The position numbers and the translations under genes were made by a program. Source: Phycisphaerae bacterium (GTDB lineage Bacteria > Planctomycetota > Phycisphaerae > UBA1845). From it: 15,213 bases of DNA. The stretch spans positions 1-15,213 of the forward strand of contig BQJS01000117.1 of the NCBI GenBank assembly GCA_021604825.1. The letters are read 5' to 3'. Below the pieces are notes generated by a model. That model searched no databases. It saw only the letters and a program-made list of their open reading frames with translations, and was not told where the DNA came from. Each line of letters starts with the position of its first letter. Within the stretch, counting starts at the first letter, position 1. Of this stretch, positions 1 through 7,608 are shown piece after piece.

Positions 1-648
1 CGCAAACCCGGTGGGTCTGTCGAAGTTCACGCAATTCGATCTGTGTCCATTGACTTTATTGAAGGCGAATCGGTTGCGATTTGCGGCGCGAGCGGATCGG
101 GCAAGAGTACCATGTTGAACATCTTGGGCTGCCTCGATCGACCCACGAGTGGTGAATACCGCCTCGACGGGACGGATGTTTCTGAATTCGACGACGACGG
201 TCTCTCACAAATTCGCGGAGAGCGTATCGGCTTTGTGTTTCAAAGCTTCAACCTCATCCAGCAACTCACCGTGCTTGAAAATTTGGAAGTCCCGCTATTT
301 TATCAGGGCGTCCCCCCACAAGACCGTCGCAAGAGCGCCGAAATTCTAATTGAGCGGGTGGGGTTATCCGATCGTGCAGACCATCGACCGATGGAATTGT
401 CGGGCGGTCAGCAACAACGAGCCGCCATCGCCCGAGCGTTGATCAATAATCCGGTGATCATTCTTGCCGACGAACCGACAGGTAATCTCGACACAGCCAC
501 CGGCGACATGATTTTGAAAATCTTCGACGAGCTTCGATCCGAAGGACGCACCGTCATCATGGTGACGCACGAACCCGAAGTTGCAGAGCGATGCGACAGA
601 ACCGTGACGATGCGCGATGGCAAGATCATCAGCGATTCACGTCCCTAG
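1..648 (+). CDS. ABC transporter ATP-binding protein, MacB/LolD type (5' end missing)
   Basis: This is the nucleotide-binding subunit of an ABC transporter of the LolD/MacB/FtsE kind, which powers lipoprotein release, efflux or envelope-related transport from the cytoplasmic face of the membrane. The frame is open from base 1 (visible start RKPGGSVEVHAIRSVSIDF), matching the usual sequence before the P-loop, so the true start lies outside the window. A GTG at 43 would cut off part of the first strand and is unlikely to be the start. In the 215 visible residues: Walker A GASGSGKST (29-37), Q-loop FVFQSFN (Q81), signature LSGGQQQR (133-140), Walker B VIILADEPTGNLD (152-164) and H-loop His190. 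The DEPTGNLD form and roughly 230-residue size are typical of this subfamily. A permease partner should lie upstream. The substrate cannot be told. Confidence 0.93.
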   Translation, partial: RKPGGSVEVHAIRSVSIDFIEGESVAICGASGSGKSTMLNILGCLDRPTSGEYRLDGTDVSEFDDDGLSQIRGERIGFVFQSFNLIQQLTVLENLEVPLFYQGVPPQDRRKSAEILIERVGLSDRADHRPMELSGGQQQRAAIARALINNPVIILADEPTGNLDTATGDMILKIFDELRSEGRTVIMVTHEPEVAERCDRTVTMRDGKIISDSRP

Positions 649-718
649 TCTTTCGCATTTAAGAGACGGACCAATCTCGGAATGACGCGAGCAGTGTATG
701 TCGCTGGCGGGAACGACT

Positions 719-732
719 TTCACGACAGTGAA
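719..732. other. Weak hairpin between convergent genes
   Basis: The 93-base gap between the convergent ABC ATPase and cheY-like genes contains a 5-bp perfect stem, TTCAC (719-723) and GTGAA (728-732), with a 4-base loop. Neither strand has a T tract after it, so it is at best a poor transcription terminator. Nothing else is evident in this gap. Confidence 0.2.
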
Positions 733-741
733 TAGCGGGGC

Positions 742-1116
742 CTACGATTCGATCGTTTCCATGGCACGATTCAGCGCTTTCTTCACACCGTCGCGATCAA
801 ATGGTTTCACCACATAATCGACGGCGCCGAGTTTGACGGCTTGCATCAACGAGCTTCGCTGATCGATGGCGGAAATAACGATGACGCGCGCTTTCGGATC
901 CAACTCGCGGATTTTCTCGAGTGCTTCCAGCCCGCCCATGTTGGGCATGACGAGATCGAGCGTTACAAGATCCGGTCGATGCTTTTGATACGCCTCGATG
1001 GCCTCCTTCCCGTCACCTGCTTCCGCGACAATCTCGCAATCCATCTCCACGAGAATCTGCTGCAGCATGTGTCGCATGAATGCGGCATCATCAACAACGA
1101 GCACTTGGATTGCCAC
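742..1116 (-). CDS. cheY: CheY-like single-domain response regulator
   Basis: This is a stand-alone receiver domain of 124 residues, the normal CheY length, and would take phosphate from CheA to carry the signal to the motor or another output. The acidic pocket is Asp9-Asp10 (VLVVDDAAFMR), the phospho-acceptor is Asp54 (TLDLVMPNMGG), the switch Ser is Ser82 (VIVISA), the aromatic switch residue is Tyr101 and the conserved Lys is Lys104 (DYVVKPF). There is no output domain. The start is GTG at 1116, chosen because a strong Shine-Dalgarno GGAGGT sits 6 bases upstream; an ATG five bases upstream is in another frame. It is the last gene of the chemotaxis operon, 39 bases after cheD. The start of the sequence (VVDDAAFMR) resembles CheY proteins of CheC/CheD-containing systems. 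Confidence 0.95.
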   Translation of the reverse strand: MAIQVLVVDDAAFMRHMLQQILVEMDCEIVAEAGDGKEAIEAYQKHRPDLVTLDLVMPNMGGLEALEKIRELDPKARVIVISAIDQRSSLMQAVKLGAVDYVVKPFDRDGVKKALNRAMETIES

Positions 1117-1155
1117 GACATGACCTCCGGTTGAGGATCTCGCACGACGGCCGAC

Positions 1156-1623
1156 TCAAAGCACCGTCGCCTCTTGACCAATAATCTGAACTTCAACTTC
1201 GCCGGTTTCAGGATTCAAGGACATTCGCCTTCCCTTGTTTCCACCAACTTCGCTTGCCACGATCGCGATTCCGTGTTTTTGCAAACGTTCCCGAACAGCC
1301 TGCGCATTGCGCGAACCAATTCCAGAGTCCGCTCCCTCTCCAAACATTGCAGCGCCCCCGGCGATTTTTGCTTTCAGTCGACTCTGCACTGCACCGCTTG
1401 CAAGAACGCTTTCGACTAGCGCATCAACGCCAGTATCTGCGAATTTTCCTGGTGACTCTGTCGGCCCCGTAGCTTGCGGAAGCATGACATGGGCCATACC
1501 ACCAATGCCAGCCTGCACGTCGCAGACGGTAATCCCTATGCAGGAACCGAGCACGGTGCGGATCTGATCCGGCGATTTGATCGCATTGATACCAGCGATT
1601 CCAAGTTTATGGGTCATGCTCAT
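1156..1623 (-). CDS. cheD: CheD, chemoreceptor glutamine deamidase
   Basis: CheD hydrolyses specific receptor glutamines to glutamates and, in known systems, binds CheC to link adaptation to CheY-P level. The 155-residue protein has the family core: TVLGSCIGITVCD with the catalytic Cys at residue 28, GGMAHVMLP with the catalytic His at 45, then KIAGGAAMFG (about 87-96) and the C-terminal segments ASEVGGNKGRR and NPETGEV. Length and domain order are normal and nothing is truncated. It starts 7 bases after the stop of the cheC-like gene and lacks an obvious Shine-Dalgarno, so translation is probably coupled. Met3 (1617) is an alternative start. Its place directly after the CheC-type gene supports a CheC-CheD pair working together, which is an inference from order and family knowledge. 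Confidence 0.95.
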   Translation of the reverse strand: MSMTHKLGIAGINAIKSPDQIRTVLGSCIGITVCDVQAGIGGMAHVMLPQATGPTESPGKFADTGVDALVESVLASGAVQSRLKAKIAGGAAMFGEGADSGIGSRNAQAVRERLQKHGIAIVASEVGGNKGRRMSLNPETGEVEVQIIGQEATVL

Positions 1624-1630
1624 TGCGCGT

Positions 1631-2827
1631 CTATTCGCACATTTCTCGAATTCGATCCATCGCTTTCGGCGACGGAACCAACAGGAAGATCCAATCCAAC
1701 CAGTGTCCGTCCATCAGAAAATCAGTTCGCGTAAAGAGTACCGTGTCGCTGACCTGAGCCTGCTCCAAGAGAACCGGAGCAATGACCGCTGCCGCCAAAT
1801 CGTATTGGTAGTGCGGTGATTGCGGCGTCGCGGAAACGCCAAGCCAATCGCACATGCTGTTGACGTAGGAACTGCTGACGATGTTGGCCGTTTCCTGCAA
1901 GCACGACCGCCCCGCCTCGTCCAACTCTTTCGAGGTGCCCAATTCTTGTCCCATCAAGAGATCGATTAGCGATAATGCGACCGGTTCCGAAAACGCCAAC
2001 AGTGACTCAGCTTCAAATCCACCCGTGACTGGCATTCGCAGTGCGGCGACGGGTTCTTCCGGATTTCCGAGGATGCTCTCCAAATCATCCAACGGAACTT
2101 CGACAAATTCATCGGTGCGCAAACGTACACCTGCGTTAAACCACTTGGAAAGCGCCTGTGACGCATTCATCGCCCCGCTCGCCGCCACGCTGTTGATCAC
2201 ACTCTCGAAACGTTCAACCCGATCATCCGCGCAGCGCCTGGCGATCAGTCGGCTGGACTCGGGCGATGGGAGCAAATAAAGCCCCCATTCCAACCACAGC
2301 TTGTCCATTAGAAAATCTGAACGAGCGAGCAAGACCTCGTCACTCTCAGAGGCCTGTTGAACCAAAATGGGTTCGACTGTCGCGCACACCATGTCGTGTA
2401 AGACCGTCGGCGGGCCGGGCGCTGCCGTCACGTTTAGCCATTCGACCAACCCATTCATCATGGCACTGCCCACGATGTTGCCCGTTTCCTGTACACACGA
2501 CAGTTCCATCTCGCCGATCGAAGTGGTTGTGCCCGGTGGTTGCTGCATGAGCAAATCGCAAAGCGTCATCGCCACGTCATCAGGCATCGTCAGGAGAATG
2601 TCGCCAGTGATTTCTCCATCGATGGGCATCCGAACCGCCACCACCAACTTCTCGGGATCACCGATCGCCGCGTTGAGCGATTCGAGTGGAACGGCTTCGA
2701 ATCCGTCACTCGTGACGCGCACGCCTCGATTGAACCACTTGCTCAGTGCGGCGGTCGCTTCGGCCGCGCCGTGGGCTGCCACCGATCCCAATGCGATTAG
2801 GACGGGATTTTCTATCGCCAATGCCAT
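1631..2827 (-). CDS. cheC: Tandem-duplicated CheC-like CheY-P phosphatase
   Basis: This 398-residue protein is two CheC-like repeats of about 200 residues each; CheC is normally a single domain of about 200. CheC/CheX/FliY enzymes dephosphorylate CheY-P. Each repeat has a complete (D/S)x3Ex2N(x22)P motif: repeat 1 Ser110, Glu114, Asn117, Pro140 (SCVQETGN); repeat 2 Ser308, Glu312, Asn315, Pro338 (SCLQETAN). The N-terminal half-site of a typical CheC (EIGNIGAG) has lost its Glu and Asn in both repeats, which read SVAAHGAA and SVAASGAM. Shared landmarks include ALSKWFN, VPL, LRMP/VRMP and (S/T)DFLMD. ATG at 2827 is chosen because it forms a TGATG overlap with the cheA stop and has GGAG 10 bases upstream; a GTG at 2836 would add three residues. 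cheD follows. Activity is inferred from the motif. Confidence 0.88.
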   Translation of the reverse strand: MALAIENPVLIALGSVAAHGAAEATAALSKWFNRGVRVTSDGFEAVPLESLNAAIGDPEKLVVAVRMPIDGEITGDILLTMPDDVAMTLCDLLMQQPPGTTTSIGEMELSCVQETGNIVGSAMMNGLVEWLNVTAAPGPPTVLHDMVCATVEPILVQQASESDEVLLARSDFLMDKLWLEWGLYLLPSPESSRLIARRCADDRVERFESVINSVAASGAMNASQALSKWFNAGVRLRTDEFVEVPLDDLESILGNPEEPVAALRMPVTGGFEAESLLAFSEPVALSLIDLLMGQELGTSKELDEAGRSCLQETANIVSSSYVNSMCDWLGVSATPQSPHYQYDLAAAVIAPVLLEQAQVSDTVLFTRTDFLMDGHWLDWIFLLVPSPKAMDRIREMCE

Positions 2828-5800
2828 CAGCCGCACGCTCCGATAGCCGCCGACTGTTGATGACCGATTTTGTTCTCACGAACCAAATCGAGCATCGTCG
2901 CAACGTCCAATATCAACGAAACGGTTCCATCGCCCATGATGGATGCACCGGCAAATCCGCGCAGGTTCTGGAAGTTCTCTGAAAGGCTCTTGATGACAAT
3001 GTCTTCCTGACCGAGCAGTTGATCGACCGATAGGCCGATTCGGTTCCCTTCCGTTCCGATGATGCAGAGTGTCATTTCATCAGAGCCGGATGTTTCCGTA
3101 CGCAGATTTACTCGTTCAGTCGCAAATACATCTTCAATGGCAACGATCGGAATCACCTGATCTCGAACGCGCGCTACCTTCTGCCTTTGGATATTCTGCA
3201 ATTCGTCCGGATGTATCGTGATAATCTCTGCAACGGAATCGATCGGGATGACGTAAACTCCACGACCGATCCTGACCAGCAAGCCGTTAATGATCGCCAA
3301 AGTCAGCGGAAGGCGGATCGTCACTTTGGTTCCTTCACCCGGCGTCGAATCCACATCGATCGTTCCGCTCAGGGCATTGAGCTTCGTCATCACGATGTCC
3401 ATGCCCATACCGCGACCCGAAAGGTCCGACACTTCTTTCGCTGTCGAGAATCCTGGCTGGAAAATCAGTTGGTTCAGTTCCTTTGGGGTCGCCTGCTCAG
3501 CTTGCTGCGGAGAGAGGATCTCCTTTTCGATTGCTTTCCGGCGTACGGATTCGTGGTCGATTCCCCGGCCGTCATCACGCACTTCGATGCAAATCGAATT
3601 TCCCGCGTGATAGGCTTCCATGGTAATAGTCGCCGTTTCATCCTTCCCGGTAGCCAATCGATCCTCAGGCAATTCGATGCCATGATCCACCGAATTCCGA
3701 ACCATGTGGGTCAATGGATCGCCCAACTCATCAATCATTCGCTTGTCCAATTCTGTATTCTCACCAACCAGGACGAGGTTGATCTTCTTATTCTTGGCCT
3801 TGCACAAATCCCTGACCACGCGCCGAAATCGCGTAAAGAGTGGACCGACCGCCACCATCCGCGTGTCCATGATCCCCTTCTGCAATCCATCCGAAACCCT
3901 GCCCAACGCATGGATGGACTCTGCGAATTCATGGAATTGACCACGGGCATCGACAACCCGACGGGCAATCGAGCCATACGGTTGGAAGCTTTCCTTGAGT
4001 CGCGCCACCATTCGACTCATTTCTGCGAAACTGGCCAGTCCGCTACTTCCCGCCTCTTTGGCCAGTGCGTCTTGGAGTTGCGCCAGCCCGTATGTCATTT
4101 CGTCAGCCTGAAATGATGTCCCCACACCTTCAAAAACTCTTGAAATGCCCGATTGGATTTGATTCAGCCGCGCACGACAAATGACCAACTCACCGCCGAG
4201 ATTCATCAACTGATCAAGTCGCTCAATATCAACACGAACGGTCTCGCCGGATCGGGCTACGGGCGCTGACTTGGCGGCTGCGACGTTCGGGTGTTCGGTC
4301 GACACTGACGGTGACTGGGTGTCTGCGGCTGGTATTGCCTCGACCTGAGCAGCCGCTGAAATTGTCACGTCAACGCGCGGCTCGTTTGTCGGAACTGTAT
4401 TATTGGGAGCTGCATCGCTGACGGGGATTTCCGAAACAGGTCCGCGGGCCGTGGGTAACTTGGCAGGAGATGCGGGCGAAACGTTCGCTTCGTTTTCCGG
4501 GGTTGAGCATGTCGATGGGGCAGGTTCCGGTACAGGATCAGTGTTGCCCAATTCTTCGCAACCATCCGATTTCCCATCAATACGGCCTACCACCGCCTCA
4601 CTTTGAGATTCACTTGAGGCGCTTGTAATGCGAACGGATTGAACCTCGAATTTGGCGACAATTTCTTGCAGTTCGCATGCGGGGATATCAGGCGTGACCT
4701 CAATTTCGACGTGATGCGCCGACTCGTCATTCCCAAGATTTTCGACATCGGGGATGCAGCGGTGAACCACCCCGATCTCTTTGATTCGATTCAGAATTAG
4801 AAATGCCTGAATCTCTGCGTCCATTGAATCTGCAGCGAAGTCCAGAATCACAGTAAGTTCATCGTCTGCGACGCTTTCTGCAGAATCCGTAATGCCAGAC
4901 TCCACATCGGCTTGGGCATTTTCACCAATCCACGATTCAAACAGGTGGCCGGTGACAATCGGATCAAGACCCGAGTGGTTATCACCCCGGACGCCGTCCA
5001 CCACTTCGCGCAGCATGTCCGCCCCTTTAAATAGGGCAGACATGAGATTGTCGGTCAATTCGATCGAATCATTCCGCACCTGATCGAGGACGGACTCCAT
5101 CCCATGGGTAAATCGATACGCATCGTCAAGTCCGACAGCGCCGCAAGCCCCTTTGATATTGTGGGCCATTCGGAAAACTTCCTGGATCAATTCAAGCTCA
5201 CCACTTCCCTGCTCCATCTTCAGCAGCGATTCGTTGAGGTGATCGATGGACTCCATCGTGGATTCGATGAACAGGTTGCGAAGGTCATCGTCGGCCAACA
5301 CCTTGGCGGATTCGCTCGACTCATCAGAAACGGTTGATTCAATCGATTCCACTGGTTGATCCTGAATCCCATCTGACTCTTTCGGTTGATTGTTTTCCAA
5401 TCCCATGGTTGTTGCGTCTTTCTGCCCCTGTTCGGACCCTTGCAACTCTTGATCGAGCATTGCCAAAGTTGGAGCGATTTCGACCCCGCCGATCGAGTTC
5501 TCACTGAGCTCGTTGATGAGTCTTTGGAGGCAATCAAAAACAGAGAAAAGCGTTTCGAATTTGCTGGGATCCAGTGAGGCTTTTCCCAAGCGAATTCGAT
5601 CGAACAGCGTTTCCATTCGATGGGTGACTTCTTTGATGTTGTCAAACCCCATGGTGGCCGCCAGTCCCTTGAGACTGTGCGCCGCCCGAAACATTTCATT
5701 CATCCACTCGACCCGTTCGGGCGTGTCGAGCGCAATCGGACCACCGTCAGCACTCTCCTCAACGGCGAGTAGATCGGAATTCAGATGTTCCATGTATTCC

Positions 5801-5859
5801 TCGGCTTCATCCAAGAAGCCTGCGAGGAATTCAGGAGTCACGTCTACGGTACCACTCAT
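2827..5859 (-). CDS. cheA: CheA histidine kinase with two Hpt domains
   Basis: CheA is the cytoplasmic kinase that, in complex with receptors and CheW, autophosphorylates and passes phosphate to CheY. At 1010 residues it is longer than the usual 650-750. Order: Hpt 1 with phospho-His61 (AAHSLKGLAATMGF); Hpt 2 with His233 (AHNIKGACGAVGLDD); a P2-like CheY-docking domain at about 334-412 (LTVILDF..., ILNRIKEIGVV); an Ala/Pro/Ser/Thr-rich linker at about 413-538; P3 dimerisation from about 540 (RVDIERLDQLMNLGGEL); the ATPase with N box HMVRNSVDHGIE (718-729), G1 DDGRGID (762-768), F box LIFQPGFST and G2 GRGMGMDIV; and a CheW-like P5 at about 852-990. All ATP-binding motifs look intact. AAGGA lies 9 bases before the ATG. 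It follows cheR by 25 bases and overlaps the next gene by one base. Confidence 0.97.
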   Translation of the reverse strand: MSGTVDVTPEFLAGFLDEAEEYMEHLNSDLLAVEESADGGPIALDTPERVEWMNEMFRAAHSLKGLAATMGFDNIKEVTHRMETLFDRIRLGKASLDPSKFETLFSVFDCLQRLINELSENSIGGVEIAPTLAMLDQELQGSEQGQKDATTMGLENNQPKESDGIQDQPVESIESTVSDESSESAKVLADDDLRNLFIESTMESIDHLNESLLKMEQGSGELELIQEVFRMAHNIKGACGAVGLDDAYRFTHGMESVLDQVRNDSIELTDNLMSALFKGADMLREVVDGVRGDNHSGLDPIVTGHLFESWIGENAQADVESGITDSAESVADDELTVILDFAADSMDAEIQAFLILNRIKEIGVVHRCIPDVENLGNDESAHHVEIEVTPDIPACELQEIVAKFEVQSVRITSASSESQSEAVVGRIDGKSDGCEELGNTDPVPEPAPSTCSTPENEANVSPASPAKLPTARGPVSEIPVSDAAPNNTVPTNEPRVDVTISAAAQVEAIPAADTQSPSVSTEHPNVAAAKSAPVARSGETVRVDIERLDQLMNLGGELVICRARLNQIQSGISRVFEGVGTSFQADEMTYGLAQLQDALAKEAGSSGLASFAEMSRMVARLKESFQPYGSIARRVVDARGQFHEFAESIHALGRVSDGLQKGIMDTRMVAVGPLFTRFRRVVRDLCKAKNKKINLVLVGENTELDKRMIDELGDPLTHMVRNSVDHGIELPEDRLATGKDETATITMEAYHAGNSICIEVRDDGRGIDHESVRRKAIEKEILSPQQAEQATPKELNQLIFQPGFSTAKEVSDLSGRGMGMDIVMTKLNALSGTIDVDSTPGEGTKVTIRLPLTLAIINGLLVRIGRGVYVIPIDSVAEIITIHPDELQNIQRQKVARVRDQVIPIVAIEDVFATERVNLRTETSGSDEMTLCIIGTEGNRIGLSVDQLLGQEDIVIKSLSENFQNLRGFAGASIMGDGTVSLILDVATMLDLVRENKIGHQQSAAIGACG

Positions 5860-5884
5860 GGCTGACTATCCTTCATCGATTCGG

Positions 5885-6739
5885 TCAATGCGTAGACGGC
5901 GCGTCTGTACGACGGTAGATAAACGGTTTGACATACTCAATTTGCGGAAATTCATTCAAATCCAATGTCGATCGAATGGGATCCACATCACCCGCATACA
6001 AGATTCCCCCAGGGTTCATCGACGCGGCGACACTGCGAACGACTTTGATCTTCATGGGCGTATCGAAGTACATCATCACGTTACGCAGAAGTACAAAGTC
6101 GAATTTCTCTTTCATCGAATCGCGAAGATTGTGGAATTTGAATTCAGCCATGCTCCGGACGTCTGCGCGAAGTTGGTAGCGATCCGCATCGAGTTGTTTG
6201 AAATTGGTGCGAATGCGTTCGGGAGCGCACTTTGAGACAGCGTACTCGTTGTAGATGCCCTCGCGAGCGATATCGAGCACACGTGAACTGATATCCGTAC
6301 CAACAATCCTAAGTTTCCAGTCGCGCAACTTGTGCCGCTGTTCGTTCAGGCATATGGCAACGCTGTAGGCTTCCGCCCCACTGCTGCAAGCCGCACTCCA
6401 AACGGCGATACTCTTCTGCTTAGCCTTCAGCTCAAGCAGATCATCCAAGAGTTCTCCCGAAACCATCTCCCACAACTTGACGTTTCGGAAGAAGTAAGTC
6501 TCGTTGGTCGTGACGGCTGATAGAAAATGCGGAAACTCCTCCTCGAATTCAGAACCCCCCTTGGTCATCAAATCGTAGTACGCCATAAATCCGGGCAGTT
6601 TCAATGCCCGAAGTCGCTTGCGCAGCCGATTGCTGACCAACGCAAGTTTTTCCTCGGGGATATAGATGCCCGTCCGCTCGTATATGAATCCCGTTACGAG
6701 CTTGAATTCACGAGGTGTTAATTGTTGTGCTGTCGTCAT
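5885..6739 (-). CDS. cheR: CheR, chemoreceptor glutamate methyltransferase
   Basis: CheR transfers methyl groups from S-adenosylmethionine to receptor glutamates for adaptation. The 284-residue product has the N-terminal helical domain (FKLVTGFIYERTGI, about 12-25, and RLRKRLRAL), TTNETYFFR (77-85, usually TNxTxFFR), SAM motif I as WSAACSSGAEAYS (114-126), VGTDIS (146-151) and LLRNVMMYF (217-225). Motif I departs from the common WSAGCSTGEEPYS at Gly to Ala, Thr to Ser, Glu to Ala and Pro to Ala. The ATG at 6739 is preferred: the frame stays open upstream to an ATG at 6880, but that would add 47 unrelated residues and overlap cheW by 119 bases. A GAGG lies 11-12 bases before 6739. Genes on either side are cheW (22-base gap) and cheA. 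Confidence 0.95.
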   Translation of the reverse strand: MTTAQQLTPREFKLVTGFIYERTGIYIPEEKLALVSNRLRKRLRALKLPGFMAYYDLMTKGGSEFEEEFPHFLSAVTTNETYFFRNVKLWEMVSGELLDDLLELKAKQKSIAVWSAACSSGAEAYSVAICLNEQRHKLRDWKLRIVGTDISSRVLDIAREGIYNEYAVSKCAPERIRTNFKQLDADRYQLRADVRSMAEFKFHNLRDSMKEKFDFVLLRNVMMYFDTPMKIKVVRSVAASMNPGGILYAGDVDPIRSTLDLNEFPQIEYVKPFIYRRTDAPSTH

Positions 6740-6761
6740 TTCGAGAATCGCCTCGCTTGTT

Positions 6762-7262
6762 CTATGCGGTGATGTTTGCAGGAATTTCTTGCTCAAGTAC
6801 CGCTTCGAGCTCAAGTAGAATGAGCAGCTTTTGCTCGAGTTTGACGAGCCCTTTGATATAAGCTTGATCCAGCGTGCCAATCGTCGAAGGTGGGTCGATT
6901 TGACTTGATGAGATGCGCAGAACTTCGCTCACAGCATCCACAACGATGCCAACGGTACGGCTGCCCAATTCGGTCACAATGATGCGGGAATCATCGCTCT
7001 GCTCGGTCACCGTCAATCCGAAACGCATCCTTAAGTCGATGACGGGAATGATGCTTCCTCGAAGGTTGATGAGCCCACGAATGAAATCAGGAACTTGAAG
7101 CAGTTCGGTCATGCGCCCGGGGAGAATAATCTCCTGAACGCACATGATGTCGATGCCGTATTCTTCGCCGGCCAATCGAAATCCTACAATCTGCAATCCG
7201 TCATCCAAAGAAACCTCCTGTGGATCGCGGGCCTCTGGCGGCGCCAATGTCGTTTGACTCAT
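6762..7262 (-). CDS. cheW: CheW, receptor-kinase coupling protein
   Basis: CheW is the scaffold that joins CheA to chemoreceptors. The 166-residue protein is one CheW domain after a short 20-residue leader: LQIVGFRLAGEEYGIDI (23-39), VQEII, VPDFIRGLINLRGSIIPVID (about 57-76), LRMRFGL, VGIVVDAVSEVLRI (104-117) and LVKLEQKLLILLELEAVL near the end. The RGLINLRGSIIPV core, which contacts partners, is typical. ATG at 7262 has GGGAG 8 bases upstream. It is the first gene of the operon, so the main promoter probably lies in the 346 bases before it. Length and domain content are ordinary. Confidence 0.96.
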   Translation of the reverse strand: MSQTTLAPPEARDPQEVSLDDGLQIVGFRLAGEEYGIDIMCVQEIILPGRMTELLQVPDFIRGLINLRGSIIPVIDLRMRFGLTVTEQSDDSRIIVTELGSRTVGIVVDAVSEVLRISSSQIDPPSTIGTLDQAYIKGLVKLEQKLLILLELEAVLEQEIPANITA

Positions 7263-7608
7263 CGTTCAATCTCCCTGCGTTGAATTGCCCTGCGAATACC
7301 AAGTCCGGCGCGGTACATCCACAAACGTTGAACGCTGATGTGGATGCACTGCCAACGACCAAGTCGCCGCTAAGGCATCGGGTAAACATTCTCCTTTCTT
7401 CACGCTGCGCTAGCGTGGCCAACGTGGCGCGATCGCCTTCACCGATGTTGAACGAATAGATCAATGTGAACGGATCGCACCGATTTGATGTAACGACGAG
7501 AGAACAGAGTCGCGCGAATGCGGGGTTTGATGGGGGTTGAATTACATCTGATGTGAATGAATCGTCGGGCGCAAAAGGCATCTGCGTCGGTGCGCGCCAA
7601 GTCGGCGC
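7263..7608 (-). promoter_or_regulatory. Non-coding leader before the chemotaxis operon
   Basis: This 346-base gap lies between the stop of the capD-like gene and the cheW start, all on the minus strand, and should hold the operon promoter. I found no convincing sigma-70, sigma-28 or sigma-54 pair. Written in plus-strand orientation, it has a repeated word, CTGATGTGGATG (7335-7346) and CTGATGTGAATG (7548-7559), with a relative TGATGTAAC at 7486-7494. The 7548 copy forms the near-palindrome TTACATC-T-GATGTGA (7542-7556). A perfect 6-bp stem CACGCT/AGCGTG with a 5-base loop sits at 7401-7417. The minus strand can be read as a 126-residue frame into cheW, but it has no recognisable domain and overlaps cheW, so I do not call it a gene. 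Confidence 0.4.
7594..7608 (-). terminator. Possible hairpin at the capD-like stop codon
   Basis: A perfect 5-bp GC-only stem, GCGCC and GGCGC with a 5-base loop, lies immediately after the TAA stop of the capD-like gene on the minus strand. There is no T tract directly after it; four Ts follow only about 15 bases on. It may slow or end transcription, but it is not a textbook intrinsic terminator. Confidence 0.25.

Noticed and set aside
3187..4116. A 309-codon open frame on the plus strand opposite cheA
   Set aside because: It is antisense to the conserved CheA core, has no recognisable domain, and its composition is what the complementary strand of a moderate-GC coding region gives.
5513..6235. 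A 240-codon plus-strand frame across the cheA-cheR junction
   Set aside because: It is antisense to two strongly conserved genes and shows no motif.
6740..6880. A 47-residue N-terminal extension of CheR
   Set aside because: It would overlap cheW by 119 bases and encodes Ser/Lys-rich sequence unlike CheR, while ATG at 6739 gives the normal length.
7201..7581. A 126-codon minus-strand frame before and overlapping cheW
   Set aside because: It overlaps the cheW start in another frame and has no domain-like pattern. CheW already has a good ribosome site and a start typical of the family.
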